Positions 1-7,778 of a stretch of DNA of 19,122 nt are shown one piece after another. A program made the translations under genes and the position numbers. The DNA lies in NCBI GenBank assembly GCA_038239195.1, contig JBBSEZ010000169.1:1-19122 (forward strand), in the 5' to 3' direction. Positions within the stretch are counted from its first letter, which is position 1, and each line of letters starts with the position of its first letter. The notes under the pieces are model-generated. The model was not told the DNA's origin, made no database searches, and was given only the letters and a program-made list of their open reading frames with translations. This stretch comes from JBBSEZ01 sp038239195 (GTDB lineage Bacteria; Planctomycetota; Planctomycetia; Gemmatales; Gemmataceae).

Positions 1-89
1 CACCCGCCCGGCGCTGCGTGGCACAGCCTTACCGCCCGGTCCACCGACCCCGCCAGGCCGCAAAGCCGGCCCCACGGGAGGGCATGGCG

Positions 90-863
90 ATGGGCGTTCT
101 CACGGAACTGTACCGCCGCTGTCTCGTCTACCGGCACGCGCCGCGGCACTGGTTGATGCGCCCGGACACACCCGACCGCCGGCTGTTCCGCGAGGTCGTC
201 ATCGCCAACGAATACGGCCTGCCGTCGCGTTTCGGCCCCGACGACGTCGTGGTGGACGTCGGAGCGCACATCGGCTCGTTCAGTTACGCGGCGCTGGAGC
301 GCGGGGCCGGAGAGGTCTACTGCTGCGAGGCCAATCCCAACAACTTCCACTTCCTCGCCCACAACCTCCAGCCTTACCGGGACCGCGCAACCTTGCTGCC
401 CCACGCCGTCTGGCGCTCCGATCGGCCCGTCAAGCGCCTCTCGTTCGGCAACCCCACCCCGCGCAACACCGGCGCCGGACACGTCGATGCCGTCGAGGCC
501 CTGGAGAGGGTGCCCGCCCTTGCCTTCGACGCCCTGGTTACGCGCGTCACCGACAACGGCGCGCGGCGCATCCGGCTTCTGAAGCTCGACTGCGAAGGGG
601 CCGAGTGGCCCATCCTGCTCACCTCGCGCATGCTCTATCTCGTCGATGCGATCTGCGGCGAGTACCACCTGCGCGCCTATCCGTCGTCGTATCTCGTCCC
701 CGGGCTCGGGGAGTATACGCCTGCCCTCCTGGAAGAGTTTCTGACCGGGCAGGGGTTGCACGTCCGCACTCAGCCGTGTTCGCGGGCCGCGCACCTCGGG
801 CTGTTCTTTGCCGAGCGGACGGCCGGCGCGGGCGGATCGGTGTTTCAACGTGCGGCCGCCTGA
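90..863 (+). CDS. FkbM family SAM-dependent methyltransferase
   Basis: This is probably an S-adenosylmethionine-dependent methyltransferase of the FkbM family, whose members often O-methylate sugars or secondary metabolites; the substrate is unknown. Counting from the ATG at 90, the SAM-binding glycine motif VVVDVGAHIGSF lies near residues 53-64, the acidic loop CCEANPNNF near 78-86, and the FkbM signature LLKLDCEGAEWPIL near 164-176. The frame is open to the left edge, with a GTG at 18 and ATGs at 84 and 90. I chose 90 because GGGAGG at 76-81 gives good Shine-Dalgarno spacing there but is too close to 84. The product is about 257 residues, normal for the family. It ends 18 bases before the ThiF-like gene, so the two are probably co-transcribed. 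No promoter is visible within the window. Confidence 0.85.
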   Translation: MGVLTELYRRCLVYRHAPRHWLMRPDTPDRRLFREVVIANEYGLPSRFGPDDVVVDVGAHIGSFSYAALERGAGEVYCCEANPNNFHFLAHNLQPYRDRATLLPHAVWRSDRPVKRLSFGNPTPRNTGAGHVDAVEALERVPALAFDALVTRVTDNGARRIRLLKLDCEGAEWPILLTSRMLYLVDAICGEYHLRAYPSSYLVPGLGEYTPALLEEFLTGQGLHVRTQPCSRAAHLGLFFAERTAGAGGSVFQRAAA

Positions 864-881
864 TAACGTGAGATCATCATC

Positions 882-1700
882 GTGTCCGACTTCTTCCTCA
901 CCCAGGCCCTCATTCGCGACTTCGATCCCGACTTCGCCGCGCCCCTCTTCGACCACTCCCTGCTCATCGTGGGCCTGGGCGGCAACGGCTGCCACCTCGC
1001 CCTGGCGGCCGTGCGCATGGGCTTTCGCTCCGTGGTGGGGATCGACTGCGACGTGGTCTCGGCCAGCAATCTGAGCCGGCAGGTACTCTATGTGCGGGAA
1101 GACGTCGGCCGCTCCAAGGCCGATGTCGCCGCCGAGTCGCTGGCGCGCCACAACCTGCGCTCCGAGATTCAGACTCATCACCTCGACATTCTTCGCGAGA
1201 GGGACCGATTCGGCGAACTGGTGGCGCAAGCCGGCCTGGTGTTCGTGGTGCTCGACCAGCCGGGGACGACATTCTTCGCGCTCGACGCCTGCCACGCGCT
1301 GCGCAAGCCGGCCGTCAGCGGAGGGACTTGCGTGTTGTCGGGGCTTGGCGCTCGCGTGGGCTGGATGGCGGCCGGCCAGCGCCCCTGCCTGAACTGCGCG
1401 CTCGCCCTTCACCCCTCCGTCGCGGAGTGGACGAAGTTCTACCGCTACGACGGCGGCGCGCCGAAGGAGAAGGGCCCGGGCTTTGCCGCGCTCGAGGATC
1501 GGTTTGCGCTGCCCGGCGGGCACCCCTCGACTTACCCGTCCGCCTGTCTTGGCTCGAACCTGATGATGGCCGTCGGACTCAACGTGCTGCTCGGCCGGCA
1601 CGACATGCCGCGCACGTTCGAGCTGTCGGTGTTGGGGTTGACGCTGGAGGGGCGCCCGCTGGCGCAGCGGGCAAACTGTCCCACTTGTGGCGGGGGGTGA
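882..1700 (+). CDS. ThiF/MoeB/HesA-fold E1-like adenylyltransferase
   Basis: This is an E1-like protein, a family that adenylates the C-terminus of a ubiquitin-like or sulfur-carrier protein, or of a peptide. Visible motifs are the nucleotide loop GLGGNG (residues 31-36), the Mg/ATP block IDCDVVSASNLSRQ (54-67), the conserved lysine in GRSKAD (about 79), and zinc-binding pairs CLNC (169-172) and CPTC (266-269). The arginine usually found five residues after the aspartate of the D-N-x-x-x-R segment appears replaced by threonine (LDQPGTT). No obvious catalytic cysteine of the usual MoeB type was found. At 272 residues it is a minimal E1 with no rhodanese or JAB fusion. It starts with GTG. No ubiquitin-like partner or E2 is encoded nearby in the window, so its substrate may lie upstream or be a small molecule or peptide handled with the preceding methyltransferase. 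Confidence 0.85.
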   Translation: MSDFFLTQALIRDFDPDFAAPLFDHSLLIVGLGGNGCHLALAAVRMGFRSVVGIDCDVVSASNLSRQVLYVREDVGRSKADVAAESLARHNLRSEIQTHHLDILRERDRFGELVAQAGLVFVVLDQPGTTFFALDACHALRKPAVSGGTCVLSGLGARVGWMAAGQRPCLNCALALHPSVAEWTKFYRYDGGAPKEKGPGFAALEDRFALPGGHPSTYPSACLGSNLMMAVGLNVLLGRHDMPRTFELSVLGLTLEGRPLAQRANCPTCGGG

Positions 1701-1710
1701 CGGTTGCGGC

Positions 1711-4700
1711 TCACGTGCTCGCGGCCGGCGCGGCCTTCGGTTCGGCCTCCGTCGAAAGCCGCTCGGCGAGGCGAACCACGGCCTCGCGCAGCGCCGCGTC
1801 TTCTTCCACCTCGGCGCGCTCGCGCAGCGCCTCGACGAACGCCGCCCCTCCGGCGCCGAGCGATTCGATCAACTCCAGGGCCGCTCTGCGGACGCGTGGC
1901 GTCGGTCCCGCCAGCGCCTCCACCAGCACCTCGCGCGCCTGCTCATTAGCCAGGCCTGTCGCAAGCAAGGAACTGGCCGCGATCAGGCGAACGCGCAGGT
2001 TGGGGTCGCCGGCCAGGTGCTGCATGACGTCCGCGACCGACTCGGGCGGGGCCAGCTTGAGGGCCATCGCGGCGTTGATGCGCAGGCCGTCGTTGGGGCT
2101 GGCGGCGCACTCGATCAGCAGGGGGATGGCCTCCGCAGGTAAGGTATCGAGGCGGGCCAGGGCGTGGGCGGCGTTGGCCCGAACCTGGGGCTCGGGGTCG
2201 TGCAGGGCCTCGACCAAAACGGGGATGACCTCCTCGGGAATGGCCGTCGCCTTCATCCAGCCCGCCGAGGCCACCTTGCGGACGTCCTCGCTGGCGTCCT
2301 GAATCCCGGAAGCGAAAGCCAGGGCGGCCTCGGGCGGCTGGATGATAGCGAGGGCGCGCATGGCAGACTCGCGCACGCCCACCTCGCCCGTCTGGGCGGC
2401 GCGGAGCAAGGCGGGCCCCGCGGGCCCCGCCGCCGGGCCGAGCTTGCCAAGGGCCTGCGCGGCGTGCTCGCGAGCCCAGGCGCTGTCGTCTTCCAGCAGC
2501 CGGGCCAGGCCATCGAGGACTGCCGGCGTCGGGCCCGCCAGCTTGGGCAACACTTTCGTCACCGCTACCTTCACCTGGTCGTTGGCGTCTTCGAGCAGGG
2601 AGATCAATCGACTCACCACCTCTTCGTCGGGCTCGCCCCACTGGCCCACCGCCTCGACGGCGGCGGCCCGCACCGTCGGGTCATCGTCCTCGAGCCCCGC
2701 GCGCACCGCGCGCCGGGAGGACGGCGTGGGCGGGCCGATGGCGCCGAGAGCCCGAATCGCCTGGCCGCGCGCTCCGGCGTCCTCGTCCCGCGCGGCCTTC
2801 TCCAGGGCCGAGCGCGCCCCAGCCGCGCCCGCTTCCATCTTGCCGAGGGCCTCCGCCGCGTTGCTGCGCACCACCGGGCTGGGGTGCGTCAGAGAGCGGA
2901 CCAGGGCGGGGACGGCCTCGTTGGCCGACTCGCCCATCTCGCCGAGGGCCTCGGCGGCGAGGGCGCTGACCCAGTTGTCCTGATCGTGCAGGGCGCGGAC
3001 CAGGCTGCCCACGGCGACGTCGGCGGCGGCCTCGCCCATTTGCCCCAGCGCCTTGACTGCCTCGGCGCGCACGCGGTCGTTGCTGTCGCCGACGGCCTCG
3101 ACGAGGGCGGGCGCTGCCTCGCTGGCCGCGGCGCCGATGGTGCCCAGGGCCTCGGCGGTCTGGGCGCGCACGATGTTGTCCGAGCTGGCCAGGCCCTCGA
3201 CGAGCGTCTCGGTGGACACCTCGTCCAGGCCGCCGATCTGCTCGACGGCCTCCGCCGCCGCCGTGCGGATCGCTTCCTCGCGGTCTTGCAACAGGGCCAC
3301 CAGGGCGGGAACGGCGGGGGCAGCGGCCTTTTTCAGCGCCGCCAGCGCCCGCGCTGCCGCCACCTTGATCGCCGAGCTCGGCCCCTGGAGGGCTTCGATC
3401 AGGGCGGGGACCGCGATCTTGGCCGGCCCGCCGATCAGGCCGAGCGCCTCGGCTGCTTGACCGCAGACCGTTTCGTCGGCGTCCTTCAGGCGTTCGATCA
3501 GCGCGGGCGCGGCGGGCGTTGCGTGAACGCCGATGCGCCCCAGGGCCCGGGCGGCTTGCATGCGCACGCCGGCCGTGGCGTCGGCGAGGGCGGCGCTCAG
3601 CGTTGCGACGGCCAGTTCGACGGGGTCTTGCGCCTGCACCGGCTCGCGCCGGTTCTTCCACCACAGCAGCCAACGGGCGCGGCGCCGGCGGGCCCCGAGC
3701 GCCCAGCTCCGCCCGTGCTTCTCGCGCGTGAGCGCCGCCGCGGCGCTGGTGAGGGCGCCGAGCGCTTCGACCACGCACTCCCGCACCAGGGGGCTTTTGT
3801 CCTGGGCGATCGAGACAAGAGCAGGGAGGGCGCCGAGGGCTTGCAGATGGCCGAGGGCGGCGGCGGCGACGGCGCGGACGTGCTCGTGCGGGTCGCGCAG
3901 GTGATAGACCAGGGCGGGGACGGCGGAGGGGCCGAGGGTGGCGAGGACGAGGGGGAGCTGATCGCGCTGTTCCTTGGTCAGCGACGAAACCGTACGCAGC
4001 GACCACAGCAGCGGGCCGATGACGGAGGCGCCGAACTGGGGCAGGGCGGACTGAGCGCGCTCGCGGATCGGCTCGTGCGGGCTCCAGAAGTCGGCAATGG
4101 TCTCGGCGAGGAGCCTGCCTTGACGGAGCGAGGCGAAGACCTGTTGGAGCAGGACGAGGGTGAAAAACGTCTTGAAGGCGGCCAGCAGGGCGGCGGCCGG
4201 CCACGCCTTCTCGCGGACGAACTGCACGCGGAGCAGGCGGTGGGAGCTGGCGAGGTCGAGGACGTCCACGATCCGCAGGAGGTGGAGCAGGGCGTAGGCC
4301 AGGAAGTCGGCGAAGGAGGGGCCGGCTGCCCGGTCGGAGCCGACCGCGTACCAGTCCTCTCCGCCGCTCTCGTAGAGCCCCTGGTTGAGGAGGGCGAAGG
4401 CGGCGAGGGTGCCGACGGCGGCGATGACGAGGAGGGGGACGCCGACCTGATGGCCGTACTGCCCGAGGTGGGCCGCCAGTTCCTGCCCCTTGAGGGGGTT
4501 GTGGACCGCCTTGTAGCCGCGCTCGACCTCGTAGCGCTCGAGGTCGATGAACATGTAGGCGAGGCAGGCGGTCACGCCCATGAACAGCGGGACGAGGGCG
4601 AAGAGGACGGTCAGAGGGGGGACGAAGGGGTGGGCTGCCCAGCCGAGGACGAGGAAGGCGAGGACGAGGGCGAGGAAGACGGGCCAGGAGGCCCAGGAGA

Positions 4701-4890
4701 AGAGGCGCTCCCAGACGAGGAAGCCCCGGCGGATGCTGGCGCGGACGACGATACTGAAGATGCTCAGGGCCCAGCCGATAACGCCAACGTAGAAGAGGAG
4801 GCCGGCGAGCAGCCCCAGTCCGGCGAGCGTGGCGAGGAGGGCCCAGGAGGAGTGGGCTCGGTCCAGCTCGAGGAACCGGAAGGGGAACAT
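1711..4890 (-). CDS. Membrane-anchored HEAT-repeat protein (1059 aa)
   Basis: The N-terminal ~255 residues carry about five hydrophobic stretches (roughly 17-50, 68-87, 91-115, 148-169 and 229-253) and should sit in the inner membrane. From about residue 270 to 1040 the protein is an array of HEAT/PBS-lyase-type repeats of about 31-39 residues with the recurring pattern A-x-E-A-L-G-x-I/M-G and V-P-A-L-V-x-A-L, plus acidic D-x-x-x-x-V-R turns. Such solenoids act as protein-binding scaffolds; no catalytic motif was seen. A basic insertion near residues 395-420 interrupts the array. The ATG at 4890 is preceded by GGAG, and a TTGCAC-18-TACAAT promoter lies upstream. The gene converges with the ThiF-like gene, leaving a 10-base gap, and is divergent from the sigma-factor locus. 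Very long open frames on the other strand inside this gene are GC-rich shadows. Confidence 0.9.
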   Translation of the reverse strand: MFPFRFLELDRAHSSWALLATLAGLGLLAGLLFYVGVIGWALSIFSIVVRASIRRGFLVWERLFSWASWPVFLALVLAFLVLGWAAHPFVPPLTVLFALVPLFMGVTACLAYMFIDLERYEVERGYKAVHNPLKGQELAAHLGQYGHQVGVPLLVIAAVGTLAAFALLNQGLYESGGEDWYAVGSDRAAGPSFADFLAYALLHLLRIVDVLDLASSHRLLRVQFVREKAWPAAALLAAFKTFFTLVLLQQVFASLRQGRLLAETIADFWSPHEPIRERAQSALPQFGASVIGPLLWSLRTVSSLTKEQRDQLPLVLATLGPSAVPALVYHLRDPHEHVRAVAAAALGHLQALGALPALVSIAQDKSPLVRECVVEALGALTSAAAALTREKHGRSWALGARRRRARWLLWWKNRREPVQAQDPVELAVATLSAALADATAGVRMQAARALGRIGVHATPAAPALIERLKDADETVCGQAAEALGLIGGPAKIAVPALIEALQGPSSAIKVAAARALAALKKAAAPAVPALVALLQDREEAIRTAAAEAVEQIGGLDEVSTETLVEGLASSDNIVRAQTAEALGTIGAAASEAAPALVEAVGDSNDRVRAEAVKALGQMGEAAADVAVGSLVRALHDQDNWVSALAAEALGEMGESANEAVPALVRSLTHPSPVVRSNAAEALGKMEAGAAGARSALEKAARDEDAGARGQAIRALGAIGPPTPSSRRAVRAGLEDDDPTVRAAAVEAVGQWGEPDEEVVSRLISLLEDANDQVKVAVTKVLPKLAGPTPAVLDGLARLLEDDSAWAREHAAQALGKLGPAAGPAGPALLRAAQTGEVGVRESAMRALAIIQPPEAALAFASGIQDASEDVRKVASAGWMKATAIPEEVIPVLVEALHDPEPQVRANAAHALARLDTLPAEAIPLLIECAASPNDGLRINAAMALKLAPPESVADVMQHLAGDPNLRVRLIAASSLLATGLANEQAREVLVEALAGPTPRVRRAALELIESLGAGGAAFVEALRERAEVEEDAALREAVVRLAERLSTEAEPKAAPAAST

Positions 4891-4937
4891 GCGGCGAGGC
4901 TCCGAACGGGGTGGCGGGGGCTTGCGGGTGCGTCCTC

Positions 4938-4967
4938 ATTGTAGGGGTGGTCCCGCTCCTCGTGCAA
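4938..4967 (-). promoter_or_regulatory. Sigma70-like promoter of the HEAT-repeat gene
   Basis: Read on the minus strand, TTGCAC (4967-4962) and TACAAT (4943-4938) are separated by 18 bases, close to the housekeeping consensus. Transcription would start near 4931, giving a leader of about 40 bases before the ATG at 4890. This is a prediction from sequence only. Confidence 0.55.
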
Positions 4968-4972
4968 AGTCG

Positions 4973-5000
4973 TTGACCGGCTCGGCGGCAAGGGTAGAAT
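4973..5000 (+). promoter_or_regulatory. Sigma70-like promoter of the sigma-factor locus
   Basis: TTGACC (4973-4978) and TAGAAT (4995-5000) are separated by 16 bases, a good housekeeping-type promoter. Transcription would start near 5007, about 65 bases before the GTG at 5072. The -35 box lies about 6 bases from the -35 box of the opposite-strand HEAT promoter, so the two promoters are back to back and could share control. Confidence 0.55.
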
Positions 5001-5071
5001 CGGGACAGTAACGATCCGCCGGAGGAACAATCCGGCCTCGTGTTCTCCTCGTTCCTTTTGGCAGGGCCCGC

Positions 5072-5857
5072 GTGACGTTCTGGGACCGATTCGTCCTCTG
5101 GGCCTACTGCGGCTTTGGCGATTCTCTGCCGGTCGGCCGCGACGTTGCCGCCCGACTGTTCGCGGAGGCCTTTCAGCGCGGCCGGCTGGTGCCCGCCAAC
5201 CTGAACGACCTGAGCACCTTGCTCCTCCTCGCGCTTTGCCCGGCCAATTCCCCGTTGCGGCCCGCGGTGGAACAGGCGGCCCTCAGCCGGGGGCTTCATC
5301 AGCAGCCCGCGCGCGTGTGGCAATTGCTCCGAGCCTCCTCGCCCCCGCGCCTGACGGAACTGCTGGAAGTCGGCCGGGCGCCGGGGCAGGCAATGCCTGC
5401 CCTTCGTACGCTGGTGACGTCGATCCTGACGAGCCCGGTGCTCGCCGAGGTATGCGGCAACCTGTGCGATTTCCTTGGCCGTCTTTTCCTCGCGGGGCCC
5501 GCGAGCCAGGAACAGCCGGCGCGGCAGTCGATCTTCCGGGCGGCGCGGCGCTACCTTGCCATTCCGCTCGGGACGATCGATTTCCCCTGCCTGCTCTACC
5601 AGGACGTCCTCATCCGGGCCCTTCGCCCGGGGCAGGCCTTGCCGTCCGCCTTGCCTTCCGGGGCCCCGCCGGGCTGGTTCGTGGCCCTCGCCCCCCAGGA
5701 GCAGGCGCTCCTTCAGAATTGCCTCGCCCATCTCCCCGAGCCCCAACTGGTGTTGCTTTACCTCCAGTTTTACGCCCGGTTGAATGCGGAACAGATCGCG
5801 GGAGTGCTGCGGCGCGCCAACGCTTCCGTCACCGCGGATGAGGTGGCGCGGGAAGGC
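5072..5857 (+). CDS. N-terminal half of a composite sigma-factor gene, frame broken near 5854
   Basis: Coding signal in this frame runs from a GTG at 5072 to about 5854 (roughly 261 residues). The frame then stays formally open to a stop at 6253, but only as a shadow of the sigma-factor frame. The protein is helical and leucine-rich. Residues about 205-247 (LAPQEQALLQ through EQIAGVLR) resemble a sigma region 4 helix-turn-helix with the usual L-P-E-P-Q start. The upstream part is not recognised. Removing one G from the GG at 5855-5856 joins this segment to the downstream sigma factor as ...EVAREAVQNDYF..., so the most likely original product is one protein of about 442 residues. It could instead be a separate regulator. 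A natural or sequencing frameshift cannot be told apart from the sequence alone. The Shine-Dalgarno signal is weak. Confidence 0.6.
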
Positions 5858-6398
5858 GGTGCAGAACGATTACTTTCGCAAGCACGCGTTCGCCGAGTTG
5901 CTGCACGCTCGCTACGAAGACAGGCTGTGCCGGTGGTTTGTCGGGCTGGGCACGCCACGCGACCAGGCGTTCGACCTGGCCCAGGACATGTTCCTGAAGT
6001 TGTACCGCACCCAGCTCGGTGGGTACGATTCAGGACAGCCCTTTCACAGCTACCTGTTCGCGGCCGCTCGCAACCTGTGGATCGACATGGTGCATCGGAG
6101 GCGGGCCCCGCGGGCGATCGACCAACTGGAGGAGAGGCCCGCCCCGCCCTCCGACGTGGCCGAGGTGGTTGCGCTTCAGGAGCAGACCGGCTGGGCGCTG
6201 GCTCGCGTACCGGCCCCGCATCGGGAGGTGCTGCTGCTGAGCATGGTGGGTAACGAGCCGGGGGCCATCGCCCGACAGCTCGGCAGGCCGGTCCGGGCGG
6301 TGTATCAGCACTTGTTCAAAGCGCGGCAGGCGATGGCGGAGCACCTGGGGATCGTTCGGCCCCCTTCCGTCCGTGGCCGCAAGCCGAAAGGCGCCTGA
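5838..6398 (+). CDS. ECF-type sigma-70 family RNA polymerase sigma factor
   Basis: This encodes an alternative sigma factor directing RNA polymerase to a regulon. Counting from the ATG at 5838, region 2 lies at about residues 22-90, with the core-binding segment FDLAQDMFLKLYR and the -10-binding segment SYLFAAARNLWIDMVHRRR. Region 4 lies at about 118-170 (VPAPHREVLLLSMVGNEPG followed by the helix-turn-helix AIARQLGRPVRAVYQHLFKAR). The 186-residue length fits ECF sigma factors. There is no good Shine-Dalgarno before 5838 and the start lies inside the preceding coding frame, so this is probably the C-terminal half of a frameshifted larger gene. The downstream neighbour (65 bases away) is a small anti-sigma-like protein, the usual ECF partner. 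Confidence 0.85.
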   Translation: MRWRGKAVQNDYFRKHAFAELLHARYEDRLCRWFVGLGTPRDQAFDLAQDMFLKLYRTQLGGYDSGQPFHSYLFAAARNLWIDMVHRRRAPRAIDQLEERPAPPSDVAEVVALQEQTGWALARVPAPHREVLLLSMVGNEPGAIARQLGRPVRAVYQHLFKARQAMAEHLGIVRPPSVRGRKPKGA

Positions 6399-6463
6399 GC
6401 CGACGCGCTCGGCGGCCGGGTGGGCTCGATTTTGTGGAGGGGCCTGGCGCAGAGGAGGTTCCC

Positions 6464-6838
6464 ATGAGGAACGAACGAGAATATTGGATCGAAGAATTGC
6501 TGGCCCAAAAGGGCGACGCTCCGCCTCCGGTGCCGGCCGGGGGCCCCGATTGTCCCTCCATCGCCGACCTGATGGACGTGAGCCTGGGGCAGGCCGGTCC
6601 CCAAATCGTCGCCCGGGTGGAGGAACACGCCGGGGAATGGTCGGCGTGCCGGGCTCGGCTCGCGGCGTACCGCGAGGCGGTGCGCGAGGACGAGGAAGAG
6701 GCCCCACTGGCGGGGGAGTTGCTCGAGCGGGTGGCCTTTGGCTTGGGCAACCGGCTGGCACCGGGCGCGGGCCGGCAACCGGCCGAAGGCGAAACGCTCC
6801 GCGAGACAAGCCCCAGCGACGAACGACCACGTTCGTGA
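6464..6838 (+). CDS. Putative anti-sigma-like protein with degenerate zf-HC2 motif
   Basis: This 124-residue protein follows the sigma factor by 65 bases. The ATG at 6464 is set by a strong AGAGGAGG at 6451-6458. Residues 30-62 recall the zinc-dependent anti-sigma fold (zf-HC2): C30 opens the helix CPSIADLMDV, and the signature H-x3-C-x2-C appears as H55-x3-W59-x2-C62 (EHAGEWSAC), with the first cysteine of the pair replaced by tryptophan. It has no transmembrane helix, so if it binds the sigma factor it would do so as a soluble protein. The C-terminal 60 residues are acidic and poorly conserved in appearance. The identification rests on position and this partial motif. It may not bind zinc at all, or it may be an unrelated small protein. 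Confidence 0.55.
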   Translation: MRNEREYWIEELLAQKGDAPPPVPAGGPDCPSIADLMDVSLGQAGPQIVARVEEHAGEWSACRARLAAYREAVREDEEEAPLAGELLERVAFGLGNRLAPGAGRQPAEGETLRETSPSDERPRS

Positions 6839-7086
6839 AGGCGAGGGACCTGTACGAGCGCGCCAACCGCCAGTCGTTCCCGACCTGCGCCGAGGTGCTC
6901 GAGGTGCTGGGTTCGCTGGTCTCTCGCAAGACGGAGAAGGCGACGAACTGGCCGGGCGCGACGCCGAAGCATACGGCCAGACGCGCTTCACGCGCTCTCC
7001 GCGCTGCCGCTGGGGAGGCCTACCCTGCGCTGGAAGGGTGTTGTGCGGCCCAGCGAGGGCAGGCGATTTCCGGCCGGGAAGCTTAG
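6835..7086 (+). CDS. Possible small protein, GTGA-coupled to the anti-sigma-like gene
   Basis: A GTG at 6835 overlaps the preceding TGA stop in a GTGA arrangement typical of translational coupling, and the frame runs 83 codons to a TAG at 7084-7086. The first ~42 codons have almost exclusively G or C in third position (VKARDLYERANRQSFPTC and onward), as in real genes of this genome. The second half loses this bias, so the frame may be frameshifted or only partly real. No family was recognised. Its stop overlaps the end of the convergent TIGR03067 gene by four bases. Confidence 0.3.
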   Translation: MKARDLYERANRQSFPTCAEVLEVLGSLVSRKTEKATNWPGATPKHTARRASRALRAAAGEAYPALEGCCAAQRGQAISGREA

Positions 7087-7523
7087 TCGGCAGCCCGCTC
7101 GAGGGTCATCACCAGGGCCCCACCCTTGGCGGACTTGAATTCCGACGGGCGCTTCGCCTTGTCCGCGGCGATCTTCACCTTGCCGCCGTCCCACTCGTAG
7201 ATGCCCAGGATGGTCGAGTCTTTCCCCTTCCCGGAGGTCACCATCAGGTCGATCGTCTTCGGGGACTTCGACGGGGCCAGGCGGATCGTGCCCTCCTGCT
7301 TCCCCTTGGGAGTCGTGAACGCGAACTTGTTCCCCTTGATGACGAGGGTGAGGTTGGCCTTCTTGAGCTTCTTGGCGGGGACCTCCTTGCCCTCCTGCTC
7401 TAGCGCGGTCGCGTTCCACTGGCCCTGGAACTTCTTCAGCTCCTTCTCGGCCTCGGCGCCTTGGGCGGCCTTGGCGGCGATCAGCAGGCCTGCCAGCAGG
7501 GCCAGCGTCACGGCTCGTTTCAC
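7083..7523 (-). CDS. Secreted TIGR03067 domain protein
   Basis: This 146-residue protein starts with a classic Sec signal peptide (MKRAVTLALLAGLLIAAKAA, cleavage expected near residue 22). The mature part matches the TIGR03067 pattern: an opening 'L-x-x-F-Q-G-x-W' (about residues 29-36), then short beta strands with 'I-K-G-N-K-F' and closing strands such as GIYEWDGGKVKIA. The family is small, lipocalin-like and concentrated in Planctomycetes, with many paralogues per genome and no established function. The GTG start at 7523 is supported by a strong AAAGGAGG at 7531-7538. The gene is single and transcribed away from the accessory block. Confidence 0.85.
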   Translation of the reverse strand: MKRAVTLALLAGLLIAAKAAQGAEAEKELKKFQGQWNATALEQEGKEVPAKKLKKANLTLVIKGNKFAFTTPKGKQEGTIRLAPSKSPKTIDLMVTSGKGKDSTILGIYEWDGGKVKIAADKAKRPSEFKSAKGGALVMTLERAAD

Positions 7524-7665
7524 GGCGGTCCTCCTTTCGACACGGGTGGGGCGGCCGGCCCCGCCGACGTGGCGGAGGTGGCCCGAGGGAAAGGGTATGG
7601 GGCCGGGGGCGGAAAGTCAGGGGCCGGGCTGCGTCCGCCGCAGGCGCATGGGGGCTCGGCTAACA

Positions 7666-7702
7666 ATGTCCTCTGTACATACATTGACTAAGAGGACATA
7701 AT
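7666..7702 (+). promoter_or_regulatory. Palindromic operator overlapping a promoter
   Basis: A perfect 9-bp inverted repeat, ATGTCCTCT (7666-7674) and AGAGGACAT (7691-7699), has a 16-base spacer. The arms overlap a plausible promoter: TGTACA (7674-7679), a 17-base gap, then CATAAT (7697-7702). A dyad covering both promoter boxes just upstream of a gene for a helix-turn-helix protein is the usual layout of an autoregulated toxin-antitoxin operon. The local sequence is clearly more AT-rich than its surroundings. Assignment to the XRE-type protein downstream is inference. Confidence 0.5.
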
Positions 7703-7778
7703 TCATCTATCGCCGAGACAGCGAAAGAGCTCCCGAAGTTGAAGCCCCCCGAGGGGAAGACTGTCCTGCGAGGCACGC

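Noticed and set aside
1711..4200. Direct DNA repeats suggestive of a CRISPR or tandem array
   Set aside because: The periodic similarity comes from protein-level HEAT repeats with diverged codons; no identical repeats with regular spacers are present.
2164..4944. A 926-codon open frame on the plus strand, and a 1021-codon frame at 2681-5746 on the minus strand
   Set aside because: Both are glycine/arginine-rich shadows of the HEAT-repeat gene, produced by its GC-rich codon positions and repeats; the HEAT frame has clear membrane segments and repeat motifs.
5843..5866. Programmed +1 frameshift signal in the sigma gene
   Set aside because: No known slippery codon pair, in-frame stop or stimulatory structure is evident at the switch point, so a mutation or sequencing error is simpler; kept only as an alternative.
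7524..7665. Promoter of the TIGR03067 gene
   Set aside because: No convincing -35/-10 pair was found on the minus strand in this GC-rich gap; only the ribosome binding site is clear.
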